NCBI GenBank assembly: GCA_031269595.1
Contig: JAISYX010000066.1
Location: 25,806 to 89,805, forward strand
DNA length: 64,000 bases
DNA from: Oscillospiraceae bacterium
GTDB taxonomy: Bacteria > Bacillota > Clostridia > Oscillospirales > Acutalibacteraceae
Direction of reading: 5' to 3'
The notes beneath the pieces were generated by a model. It was not told the DNA's origin, did no database searches, and was given only the letters and a program-made list of their open reading frames with translations. Positions 1 to 6,804 of the stretch are shown piece after piece (the stretch's first letter is position 1; each line of letters begins with the position of its first letter). A program made the translations under genes and the position numbers.

Positions 1-353
1 CTTATTTTTCTATCGTTATTTACCTGTATTTTAATTTTGCTTTTTAAAGAATATGGCCGTATTCTTGAAGCCCAAGAATCCCCATCGCTCTTAAATAATT
101 CACCGAGAGGAAGCTGCTCAGATAGAAATAATGCTATTACAAGAATCAACATAATTACAGGGTAGCCTATTGCTGATATTAACGACACAAGGGGAGTTTT
201 TGCCTTTTCTTCTATGTCAATTTCATACCAGCCGCAGGTGTCAATATCCAAGCTTAGCTTATGCTTCCCGCTGCCGCATATAAAGTTTTGGTTAGCGCAG
301 GAGATTTTCCATTTAGATGAGGTTGTTACTTCACAATTTAAAATCAGTTTCAC
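1..353 (-). CDS. Partial membrane protein, unknown function (continues past left edge)
   Basis: This is an open frame of 117 codons running off the left edge. The start is a GTG at 351-353, chosen because AAGGAG lies 8 nt upstream on the minus strand (in 361-368). The N-terminal half is polar, with three Cys and many Ser/Lys residues. One hydrophobic helix follows at about residues 54-77 (it includes GYPVIMLILVIALFL), then a basic stretch to the edge. I do not recognise the family. A single-pass protein with a small N-terminal extracytoplasmic or cytoplasmic domain is all that can be inferred. The stop codon and C-terminus are outside the window. Confidence 0.6.
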   Translation of the reverse strand, partial: MKLILNCEVTTSSKWKISCANQNFICGSGKHKLSLDIDTCGWYEIDIEEKAKTPLVSLISAIGYPVIMLILVIALFLSEQLPLGELFKSDGDSWASRIRPYSLKSKIKIQVNNDRKI

Positions 354-397
354 AACTGGTGCTCCTTAAGCTATCAATAGGGTATCTCTAAAAATCT

Positions 398-474
398 GTA
401 GGGGCAGACCTATGTGTCTGCCCGGATTATCGTAAAATACCCGTATTTGGGCAGACACATAGGTCTGCCCCTAC
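398..474. repeat. GTAGGGG palindromic element, copy R1 (77 bp)
   Basis: Two 26-nt arms are exact reverse complements. The left arm starts GTAGGGGCAGACCTATGT and the right arm ends GGTCTGCCCCTAC. A 25-nt centre separates them and holds its own small palindrome (AAATAC-CC-GTATTT). Each arm is also internally palindromic (GGGCAGAC, 6-nt loop, GTCTGCCC). The same arms recur at 22876-22951 and 51285-51384. Confidence 0.9.
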
Positions 475-479
475 TATCT

Positions 480-572
480 CTTGTCAACTAAAACTTGACA
501 TTTCAATATGTGAATTTCACCTTAAATAAGCATATTATGTCGTTTAATGTTTGTCAAGTTTTAGATGACAAG
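480..572. repeat. 93-bp inverted repeat with 21-bp ends (20/21 match)
   Basis: The left end 480-500 begins CTTGTCAACTAAAACTTGAC. The right end 552-572 is its reverse complement with one mismatch. The 51-nt AT-rich interior contains further self-complementary words (CAATATG, CATATT). There is no coding potential. The structure resembles a miniature inverted-repeat element wedged between R1 and the element at 601-673. Confidence 0.7.
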
Positions 573-600
573 CCCTACTACGGCCTTGTAAGGCTGTTTC

Positions 601-673
601 GTAGGGGGTCACGGCTTGCCTGACCCTATGGTGTGTGCAAGGATAAAATGGGACGGGCAAGCCCGTCTCCTAC
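601..673. repeat. GTAGGGG-type palindromic element, copy R6
   Basis: The element is bounded by GTAGGGGG and CTCCTAC, with arms containing CACGGCTTGCCTGACC and GACGGGCAAGCCCGTC. It is the reverse-orientation counterpart of the copy at 969-1039. A further hairpin, CCCTAC...GTAGGG with CGGCCTT/AAGGCTG inside, lies immediately upstream (573-606) and shares its GTAGGG boundary. Confidence 0.75.
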
Positions 674-677
674 GTTT

Positions 678-968
678 TTTAGAGATGCCAAATTCAGATT
701 TATATTATAGCATATTTCCGGATAAAAGTCAAATTTTGCGTGATTTCAAGCGGTTTTTTACGGGCTGAAAATGGCTAAGGTATGGGATTTGCGGAGGGGG
801 GATATGTTAATAAGAAATTTACATATTGGGTTTTTTAAATTGAAAATTGAAAGTTGAAAGTTGAAAGTTGAAAGTTGTGGTGATTTGCTGCGGCAAATTT
901 AATTAAATATTTAATTGAAAAAATGCGCAGCATTTACGCATTAAATTATTATCTAACCCTTACGGTTC
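678..968. other. Non-coding AT-rich repeat-rich stretch
   Basis: I see no gene here on either strand. The stretch holds a TTGAAAG tandem array (840-877). It also holds a small stem-loop at 883-898 (ATTTGC/GCAAAT) and another at 922-942 (AATGCG/CGCATT). It separates two oppositely oriented repeat copies and looks like accumulated miniature repeats. Confidence 0.5.
840..877. repeat. Heptamer tandem repeat TTGAAAG
   Basis: There are five consecutive 7-bp units. The first is TTGAAAA and the next four are TTGAAAG, followed by a partial TTG. The array is intergenic with no ORF across it. Confidence 0.9.
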
Positions 969-1039
969 GTAGGGGACGGGCTTGCCCATCCCGTTTTATC
1001 TCAGCACGCACCACGGGTCAGGCAAGCCGTGCCCCCTAC
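969..1039. repeat. GTAGGGG-type palindromic element, copy R7
   Basis: The boundaries are GTAGGGG at 969 and CCCCTAC ending at 1039. Arms carry GACGGGCTTGCCCATCCC and GGGTCAGGCAAGCCGTGCCC. It aligns with the reverse complement of 601-673, so the two copies form an inverted pair about 300 bp apart. Confidence 0.8.
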
Positions 1040-1097
1040 GAAGCACAAAGTTTTAGACTTTACAGAGTACTACAAATGATGCAGTAAATAGCGTTAC

Positions 1098-2051
1098 TCA
1101 ATCAACCTTAAAATAAGTTTTAAGCTCGGTTAGCGTAGCCTTATCACAGACAAAGCTGCCGTCCTCTGCAAATGTGCCGTTAACGGGTATGATTTTGCAC
1201 ACGCCGCTCTGGTTAAGTGTGGATATAAACAATATGCCCTCCTTGGCACGTTCAAAGGTGACGCTGGAAATATCGGTTTGGCCTCTTAGCACATTGTGTA
1301 TCTGATTAAAATATTTGGTGTAGCGGTCGCCGTCGCCGCCGGAGAGATTCTCGTTTATCAATGCGGCGTGAATTTTAGAAACAGTGGTGTAACGCTCAAG
1401 CTTTTCACTCCAGCCGGTGTATTTTATTACATCTAAGGTCTGGCTGCCTATAAGATTGCGCACGCCCTTTGCGTAAAGGATATTCCCGTTTGCGGGGGCG
1501 ATTAAATCCTCGGGAATAGATAGAGTAATCCCGTTGAATAGGTCTATTAGGTTTTGTATGGTAATATCATCTGCAATTGCATAGCCGTTTAAATTATAAT
1601 TAAGATATTCGCTAAGGCACTCTACCGCAAAGGCAGCATCCTTTTGCTGCATTGCGGAGGCCAGAGTTCCGTGCCAGTTGCCGTTTTGTACGGCTGTCTC
1701 CTTAGGCAGGGTAGCAATAACCACACCCTTGTAACGGGGGGTGAATTTTACCAGTGTGAAGGTATCTGCAAGGGTTTTATCCTCAGATGAAACCGTAATG
1801 AACACATAGGCAAGGGCGTGTTCTTCTGTAAAGTTCCTTGCGTTGCCTGTCACTGCAGGCTCGTCCTCTGTGTGGGAGACACGCATTATATCAAGCACAA
1901 CTATACCTGTGCCTATTAAAATCATGCTTACTACAGAGACAGCAATAAGCCCTAAGGCGAGATATTTTGCCCTTTGCTGTGTTCGGTAGGTTTGCGGATT
2001 CATGCGCTTTATGCGCATTACTTTCATTGGCTTCGACATATATGACACCAT
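1098..2051 (-). CDS. LCP-like (LytR-CpsA-Psr) membrane protein, divergent
   Basis: The protein has 317 residues: a basic N-terminus, one membrane helix at about residues 31-53, and an extracytoplasmic domain. The pattern of that domain (FTLVKFTPRYKGVVIATLP near 98-116, then YNLNGYAIADDITIQNLI and a small helical end) resembles the LCP fold. LCP enzymes transfer wall polymers onto peptidoglycan. The usual catalytic Arg cluster and the conserved Asp-Gly-rich motifs are weak or absent, so a non-catalytic or specialised version is possible. Several in-frame ATGs (2051, 2039, 2027) compete and none has a good Shine-Dalgarno. The first lies inside the palindrome TGACACATGGTGTCA. It follows ispD on the same strand after 178 nt. 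Confidence 0.6.
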   Translation of the reverse strand: MVSYMSKPMKVMRIKRMNPQTYRTQQRAKYLALGLIAVSVVSMILIGTGIVVLDIMRVSHTEDEPAVTGNARNFTEEHALAYVFITVSSEDKTLADTFTLVKFTPRYKGVVIATLPKETAVQNGNWHGTLASAMQQKDAAFAVECLSEYLNYNLNGYAIADDITIQNLIDLFNGITLSIPEDLIAPANGNILYAKGVRNLIGSQTLDVIKYTGWSEKLERYTTVSKIHAALINENLSGGDGDRYTKYFNQIHNVLRGQTDISSVTFERAKEGILFISTLNQSGVCKIIPVNGTFAEDGSFVCDKATLTELKTYFKVD

Positions 2052-2142
2052 GTGTCAGAGGCAGTGGTTGCCGACTAAATCGGAGATTTGGGGCAACTGT
2101 GCATGGGTGTCATTAACCCAAATCAGAGATTTGGATGACACC
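2043..2142. promoter_or_regulatory. Cluster of palindromes between ispD and the LCP-like gene
   Basis: Three stem-loops lie in 100 nt. TGACACCATGTGTCA (2043-2057) is a 15-bp palindrome covering a candidate start codon. GTTGCC/GGCAAC (2067-2097) encloses AAATC/GATTT. GGTGTCAT/ATGACACC (2106-2142) encloses CCAAATC/GATTTGG. None is followed by a T-run, so these are not ordinary terminators. The function is unknown. An operator or a leader structure for the LCP-like gene is possible. Confidence 0.45.
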
Positions 2143-2229
2143 GCAATCCCGCACACAAAATATTGTGAAAATATTTTGCTGGGCCTCCTGCGTCCTTTCG
2201 TGTTTGTTGTTTAAAACTTGTAAAACCTT

Positions 2230-2937
2230 TCAGATGGAATTTTTAAGCTTTAATGCTGCTTCTGCAAAGAGCAAATCCTCAGGTGTGGTAATTTTGATGT
2301 TAAAGCGGCTGCTGTTAACTATAAAGATATTAGCCTTTACAGCCTCGATTAGCTGGCAATCGTCTGTGTAGAATGCGTTTGCCTGCTCTGCTGCCTTGAG
2401 TGCTCTTAAATAAAGCTCTTTTTCAAAAATCTGGGGTGTGTGAACAGCCCAGAGAGAGTTACGTGACTGTGTGCCCAGAATTTTGCCTGAGGTGTCGGCG
2501 AGCTTAAGGGTGTCCACAATAGGAGTGCCCAAGGCGGCTGCGCCGTGCTCTATTGCGGCGTTTATGCACAGAGTAATGTCTGAGCAAGTCACAAGAGGCC
2601 GTGCGCCGTCATGCACGGCTAAGTAAAGGCATTTGCCTGAGACAGCGGCAATCCCGTTTTTAACGGATTGCTGCCGTGTCTCTCCGCCGCTTACAAGCTT
2701 GCTCACTTTATCAAAATGATATTCAGAGGCAATTGCGCTAATTGGCTCAAAATCGCATTCTCTTGCGCTAATTATAATCTCGTCAATTGCAGTGCATTCT
2801 TGAAATGCCTTGATTGTATGGTAGATAACGGGCATTTCGCCTATGGTTAAAAGCTGCTTGCTCAGGCCGCCGCCCATGCGGGTGGAGCTGCCTGCGGCCA
2901 CTATAATTGCAGAGACAAAGGGTGAAGGTACATTCAT
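2230..2937 (-). CDS. ispD: 2-C-methyl-D-erythritol 4-phosphate cytidylyltransferase
   Basis: IspD joins CTP to 2-C-methyl-D-erythritol 4-phosphate in the non-mevalonate isoprenoid pathway, in the cytoplasm. The nucleotide-binding signature AAGSSTRMGGGLSKQLL sits near the N-terminus. It is followed by the family blocks VHDGARPLV, GAAALGTPIVDTLK, WAVHTPQIF and FYTDDCQLIE. Length is about 235 residues from ATG 2937, normal for the family. In-frame starts upstream (2979, 2949) would add a tail unlike IspD. AAAGGA lies somewhat far (about 14 nt) from 2937, so the start is not certain. The later pathway enzyme IspF is encoded at 6096-6572 on the other strand, so the two are not in the usual ispDF fusion or operon. 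Confidence 0.93.
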   Translation of the reverse strand: MNVPSPFVSAIIVAAGSSTRMGGGLSKQLLTIGEMPVIYHTIKAFQECTAIDEIIISARECDFEPISAIASEYHFDKVSKLVSGGETRQQSVKNGIAAVSGKCLYLAVHDGARPLVTCSDITLCINAAIEHGAAALGTPIVDTLKLADTSGKILGTQSRNSLWAVHTPQIFEKELYLRALKAAEQANAFYTDDCQLIEAVKANIFIVNSSRFNIKITTPEDLLFAEAALKLKNSI

Positions 2938-3108
2938 ATGACTATCAACCATCCTTTTTACAGCACCATGATAGCACAACTTGAAATATTATTCAACCGA
3001 TTCACGCCTTAAATCTCCTAGTGCACAATTATTTAACAAAATTGTCAATATAATTCAGCTTCTATATTCCAACTTTTTTTGTTACATATACAAAATATCA
3101 GAAATTAC

Positions 3109-3137
3109 TTGAATATTTTGCCCAAAAGCAGTATTAT
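3109..3137 (+). promoter_or_regulatory. Predicted sigma-A promoter of pyk
   Basis: TTGAAT (3109-3114), a 17-nt spacer and TATTAT (3132-3137) lie 75 nt before the pyk start. An AT-rich stretch precedes them. Confidence 0.6.
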
Positions 3138-3211
3138 AAATATGTGCAATTAAGCAGGGAATAAAAACCCTTTATATAACTAAGATATTTACATTCGGAG
3201 GTATACAGCAT

Positions 3212-4960
3212 ATGAGAAAAACCAAGATAGTTTGCACCTTAGGTCCTGCTACCGATGACCCCGAGGTTTTGCGTCAGCTTATAGAAAATGGCATGGACGT
3301 TGCCCGCCTTAACTTTTCCCATTCAGACCATGAATCCCATTTGCAAAGGATTACCGACCTAAGGGAGATGTGCAAAAGAACAGGCAGAGATGTTGCAATA
3401 CTCCTTGACACCAAAGGTCCAGAGATTAGAACAGGCAGCTTTGAGGCTCCCATTACCTTGCAGGAGGGGCAGAGCTTTACACTTACCACCCGTGACGTTG
3501 CAGGTGATAATTTTATTTCATCTATTACCTATGCGGGGCTTCCCAATGATATTAACAAAGGCCAAATTATATTGCTTGATGACGGCTTAATAGCCCTTAA
3601 GACAGAGGAAATTACCGAAACCGACATATCCTGTACAGTTTTAAACGGGGGCGTGCTCTCCTCTCATAAGGGAATAAACGTGCCAGGTGTGCATCTCTCT
3701 ATGCCTTATTTAAGTGAAAAGGACAGGAGTGACATACTGTTTGGTATAGAGAACGGCTTTGATTTTATTGCCGCTTCCTTTACTCAAACGGCACAGGATA
3801 TATTTGAAATAAGAGGGCTTTTAGAGAGCAATAATAGCCCTAATATAAGAATTATAGCTAAGATAGAGAATTCTGAGGGCGTTGAGAATATAGATGAGAT
3901 TATAGGCGCATCAGACGGCATTATGGTTGCCAGAGGCGACTTAGGTGTTGAGATTCCCCTACAGGATATACCTGTAATACAAAAAGAGATTATCAAAAAG
4001 GTATATAATGCGGGCAGAATAGTAATAACCGCAACACAAATGCTGGATTCAATGATGAAGAACCCCCGTCCAACCCGTGCAGAGACAACAGACGTTGCCA
4101 ATGCAATTTATGACGGTACAAGCGCAATCATGCTCTCCGGCGAGACAGCTGCGGGTAAATATCCTGTAGAGGCCTTAAGGGTTATGGCAACCATAGCTGC
4201 AAGAACAGAGGATGACATAGACTATAAAAAGCGTTTTCATCAAAGAGATGAGGAGAGCCAGCCCAATGTTACCAATGCTATTTCTCACGCAACTGTTACC
4301 ACAGCCCACGATTTAGGCGCAACCGCCATTATCACAGTTACAAAATCCGGTAAAACCGCAAGGATGATTTCAAAATTCCGCCCCGATTGCCCTATAATTG
4401 CATGTACAACAGAGGAGCAGGTTAAACGCCAGCTAAAGCTCTCTTGGGGCATTGTGCCTGTTATTATAGGCGAGCAGAGCTCTACAGACGCCCTGTTTGA
4501 CCACGCTGTTAAAAAGGCACAGGAGCAGGGTTTAATAAGCAATTCTGATTTGGTTGTTATAACAGCGGGTGTCCCTGTTGGAATTTCCGGCACTACTAAT
4601 CTGCTAAAGGTGCATTTAGTTGGAGATGTGCTGGTTTCAGGTCACGGCACCTCCAGAAGCACCATCAGCGGTAATATTTGCGTGTGCAAGGATTATGCAG
4701 AGGCAGAGGCTCAGTTTAAGGACGGAGATATTCTGGTTATACAGCAGACCAACAACAGCATAGTTAACATTATGAGAAAGGCCTCGGCTATAATTACAGA
4801 GGTAGACGGCCTTGATTCACATGCCGCTATAGTTGGCCTTGCCTTAGAAAAGCCCGTTATAGTGGGCGCAGAGAGTGCCTGTAAGCTGCTTAAAAGCGGC
4901 ACAACAGTTACTGTTGATGCAATGCTGGGCATTGTTTATTCCGGCGAGATAAAAAAGTAA
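3212..4960 (+). CDS. pyk: Pyruvate kinase with C-terminal PEP-utiliser domain
   Basis: Pyruvate kinase makes pyruvate and ATP from phosphoenolpyruvate and ADP, the last step of glycolysis. The protein opens with RKTKIVCTLGPATDDPEVL. It carries the catalytic block IIAKIENSEGVENIDEI, the MVARGDLGVEIP stretch and TATQMLDSMMKNPRPTRAE. At 582 residues it is longer than the E. coli type. The extra C-terminal part (about residues 475-582) contains TEVDGLDSHAAIVGLALEKP, a PEP-utilising mobile domain known from Bacillus and Clostridium pyruvate kinases. GGAGGT about 10 nt upstream supports ATG 3212. It is transcribed alone from a good promoter. No hairpin terminator is obvious downstream. Confidence 0.97.
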   Translation: MRKTKIVCTLGPATDDPEVLRQLIENGMDVARLNFSHSDHESHLQRITDLREMCKRTGRDVAILLDTKGPEIRTGSFEAPITLQEGQSFTLTTRDVAGDNFISSITYAGLPNDINKGQIILLDDGLIALKTEEITETDISCTVLNGGVLSSHKGINVPGVHLSMPYLSEKDRSDILFGIENGFDFIAASFTQTAQDIFEIRGLLESNNSPNIRIIAKIENSEGVENIDEIIGASDGIMVARGDLGVEIPLQDIPVIQKEIIKKVYNAGRIVITATQMLDSMMKNPRPTRAETTDVANAIYDGTSAIMLSGETAAGKYPVEALRVMATIAARTEDDIDYKKRFHQRDEESQPNVTNAISHATVTTAHDLGATAIITVTKSGKTARMISKFRPDCPIIACTTEEQVKRQLKLSWGIVPVIIGEQSSTDALFDHAVKKAQEQGLISNSDLVVITAGVPVGISGTTNLLKVHLVGDVLVSGHGTSRSTISGNICVCKDYAEAEAQFKDGDILVIQQTNNSIVNIMRKASAIITEVDGLDSHAAIVGLALEKPVIVGAESACKLLKSGTTVTVDAMLGIVYSGEIKK

Positions 4961-4994
4961 AAGCATCAAATGTTAAATCATGAATTTTTTTGTG

Positions 4995-5023
4995 TTGTAT
5001 TATGGGTGATTTTGTTGTATAAT
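4995..5023 (+). promoter_or_regulatory. Predicted promoter of the Thr-rich surface protein
   Basis: TTGTAT (4995-5000), a 17-nt spacer and TATAAT (5018-5023) lie 86 nt upstream of the start at 5109. Confidence 0.55.
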
Positions 5024-5108
5024 ATCGTTATATGTACAAATTCGAGTTAAGCCTTATCGCTTTACAGCTAAATAGAAGGATGCACACAAAGAGGAGAGTT
5101 CAAAAAAC

Positions 5109-6005
5109 ATGCGAACAAAAATTTTATCTGCCGCTATTGCTTTTTGCATAGTTCTTGCAGCATATATAAGCCTGCCTGTGTTTGCCGAGGAGGTTGACCC
5201 TACAACCCCGCCGCCAACCACCACAACAACAAAAAAGGCAACAACTACAGCCAAGCCAACAACAACTACCAAAAAGCCGACTACTACAGCCAAGCCTACA
5301 ACAACAACTAAAAAAGCTACAACAACAACTAAAAAATCCACCACGGTAACAACTCCTAAGCCTACAACGCCAAAGCCCACCACTACGGCACGCCGCTCGG
5401 TTAAGTTTAAGGATGGCAACCCAAGCTCTGTTATTAAGCAAAAGTCAATCACGCTTACAATTGAGACCAGCGGTATAAGCTCACTTAACACCAAGTTTAA
5501 AAGTGCCGACACCACCATTGCATCTGTTGAAAAGGTTAACAACACCAATGTAAAGGTATATGGCTTGCGTGAGGGCACGGTTGATATAGTTGCCACCTGC
5601 GGTGATATTACAGCAAAGTTTAAAATAACCGTTAAGGCCGAGGGCGAAGCCACAGGCTCAGAGGAGCTTGATGTTAGCTCTGTGCCGGATAATGCTCTGG
5701 GCGTAGCCTCAGAAGCTCCTGTGATAACAAAGGCAGAATTTCAAGGCGAGCTTGTAGTTAAAGAAGATGTGCTGGCAGCTGTTTCCCGCAAGCAAAGCAC
5801 AGATGTCTTTTCAAATATTTTAGGCATAATTGGTTGGGGCTTGCTTATTGTTTTGATTATGATAGTCTTTACCACTATAATGAGGAATCGCAACCCACGC
5901 TCCAGCCGCTTCCCGGGCGGCGCAAGGAGCCGCTACGGCAAGCATTACAGGCGCAGCAGACACTTGCTTCCTGACCATTATTACAGAGGCTTGAAGAAGT
6001 GGTAA
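5109..6005 (+). CDS. Secreted Thr/Lys/Pro-rich protein with Ig-like domain and C-terminal membrane helix
   Basis: The protein has 298 residues. A signal peptide (about 1-26, ending near LPVFAEE) is followed by a low-complexity Thr-rich stalk (about 30-97) built from TTTTKK, TTTAKP and TPKP units, likely extended and possibly glycosylated. An Ig-like/BIG2-type domain follows at about 100-178 (KFKSADTTIASVEKV, YGLREGTVDIVATCGD). A membrane helix at about 238-262 (GLLIVLIMIVFTTIM) precedes a strongly basic tail of about 35 residues rich in Arg/Tyr/His. The topology suggests a type I anchored surface protein with the tail in the cytoplasm. GAGGAG upstream fits the ATG. A terminator follows at 6028. 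The precise role is unknown. Confidence 0.75.
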   Translation: MRTKILSAAIAFCIVLAAYISLPVFAEEVDPTTPPPTTTTTKKATTTAKPTTTTKKPTTTAKPTTTTKKATTTTKKSTTVTTPKPTTPKPTTTARRSVKFKDGNPSSVIKQKSITLTIETSGISSLNTKFKSADTTIASVEKVNNTNVKVYGLREGTVDIVATCGDITAKFKITVKAEGEATGSEELDVSSVPDNALGVASEAPVITKAEFQGELVVKEDVLAAVSRKQSTDVFSNILGIIGWGLLIVLIMIVFTTIMRNRNPRSSRFPGGARSRYGKHYRRSRHLLPDHYYRGLKKW

Positions 6006-6027
6006 GCACCCATTAAAACACAAAATC

Positions 6028-6056
6028 GCCGAAATCCTCAGGGGTTTCGGCTTTTT
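6028..6056 (+). terminator. Rho-independent terminator after the Thr-rich protein gene
   Basis: GCCGAAA and TTTCGGC form a stem, extended by G-C and wobble pairs around CTCA, followed by TTTTT. Confidence 0.8.
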
Positions 6057-6095
6057 CATGGAAGGAAGAGCACACCGTGCTCTAAGTGTGAGTTT

Positions 6096-6572
6096 ATGAA
6101 TATAAGAGTAGGGAACGGTTATGACGTTCACAGGTTAGTTGAAGGGCGCAGGCTGATTTTGGGCGGGGTAGATATACCCTTTGAAAAGGGCTTGCTGGGG
6201 CATTCTGATGCAGATGTTGCGCTGCACGCAGTTATTGATTCTATCCTTGGGGCGGCAGGAATGGGGGATATAGGCGGCATGTTCCCTGATACCTCGGCAG
6301 AGTTTAAGGATGCGGACAGTCTGATATTACTTAAGACCGCAGTTGATTCAGTGGCAAATAAGGGTTATAAAATTGGTAACATAGATGTAATAATTACAGC
6401 TCAACAACCTAAGCTAAAACCCTATATAAATGAGATGAAAGTGAAAATTGCCGACGCTTGCGGCATATCAGAGGAGGATGTGAATGTAAAAGCCACAACA
6501 GAGGAGGGCTTGGGTTTTACAGGAAAAGGTGAAGGAATTTCGTCATATTCCACAGTGTTATTATATAAATAA
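6096..6572 (+). CDS. ispF: 2-C-methyl-D-erythritol 2,4-cyclodiphosphate synthase
   Basis: IspF cyclises CDP-methylerythritol 2-phosphate to the 2,4-cyclodiphosphate in the non-mevalonate pathway, as a trimer with a zinc ion. The N-terminal GYDVHRL supplies the metal-binding Asp and His. [22 protein letters not shown] and DIGGMFPDT follow, and the C-terminal family motif [17 protein letters not shown] is intact. Length (158) is standard. The Shine-Dalgarno is weak. A short AGAGCAC/GTGCTCT hairpin lies just upstream (about 6067-6083). It stands alone here between two unrelated surface-protein genes. Confidence 0.96.
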   Translation: MNIRVGNGYDVHRLVEGRRLILGGVDIPFEKGLLGHSDADVALHAVIDSILGAAGMGDIGGMFPDTSAEFKDADSLILLKTAVDSVANKGYKIGNIDVIITAQQPKLKPYINEMKVKIADACGISEEDVNVKATTEEGLGFTGKGEGISSYSTVLLYK

Positions 6573-6687
6573 ATCGTGAACAGGGATAAAATTACCAGAA
6601 ATTCTGTGCGTTTTTCCGTGTAAGCCTAAAATATACTCCACATTAATTGGTTAGATTGACAAAGTTTTAACATTTCTCCTTTAATTG

Positions 6688-6716
6688 TTGCTTTTTTGTA
6701 ATATTTTGACTATAAT
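6688..6716 (+). promoter_or_regulatory. Predicted promoter of the polysaccharide deacetylase gene
   Basis: TTGCTT (6688-6693), a 17-nt spacer and TATAAT (6711-6716) are followed by an 88-nt leader. A second possible -35 (TTGACA at 6656) lies upstream. Otherwise the 232-nt gap 6573-6804 shows nothing recognisable. Confidence 0.5.
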
Positions 6717-6804
6717 ATAAGAAAGTGCAAATTTTCCTTTTTTACGTATTAATGGGAAACGTTTAACTGGGAAATATAAGGTAACATGAAAGGGAGAACT
6801 CCAT

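Noticed and set aside
398..1039. CRISPR array in the left repeat island
   Set aside because: Repeats are palindromic elements of differing sequence and orientation without regular spacers, and no cas genes are present.
5054..5653. Long minus-strand frame rich in Val/Gly opposite the Thr-rich surface protein
   Set aside because: It is the antisense of the repeated ACA/ACC/AAA/CCA codons. The plus-strand gene has signal peptide, RBS, promoter and terminator.
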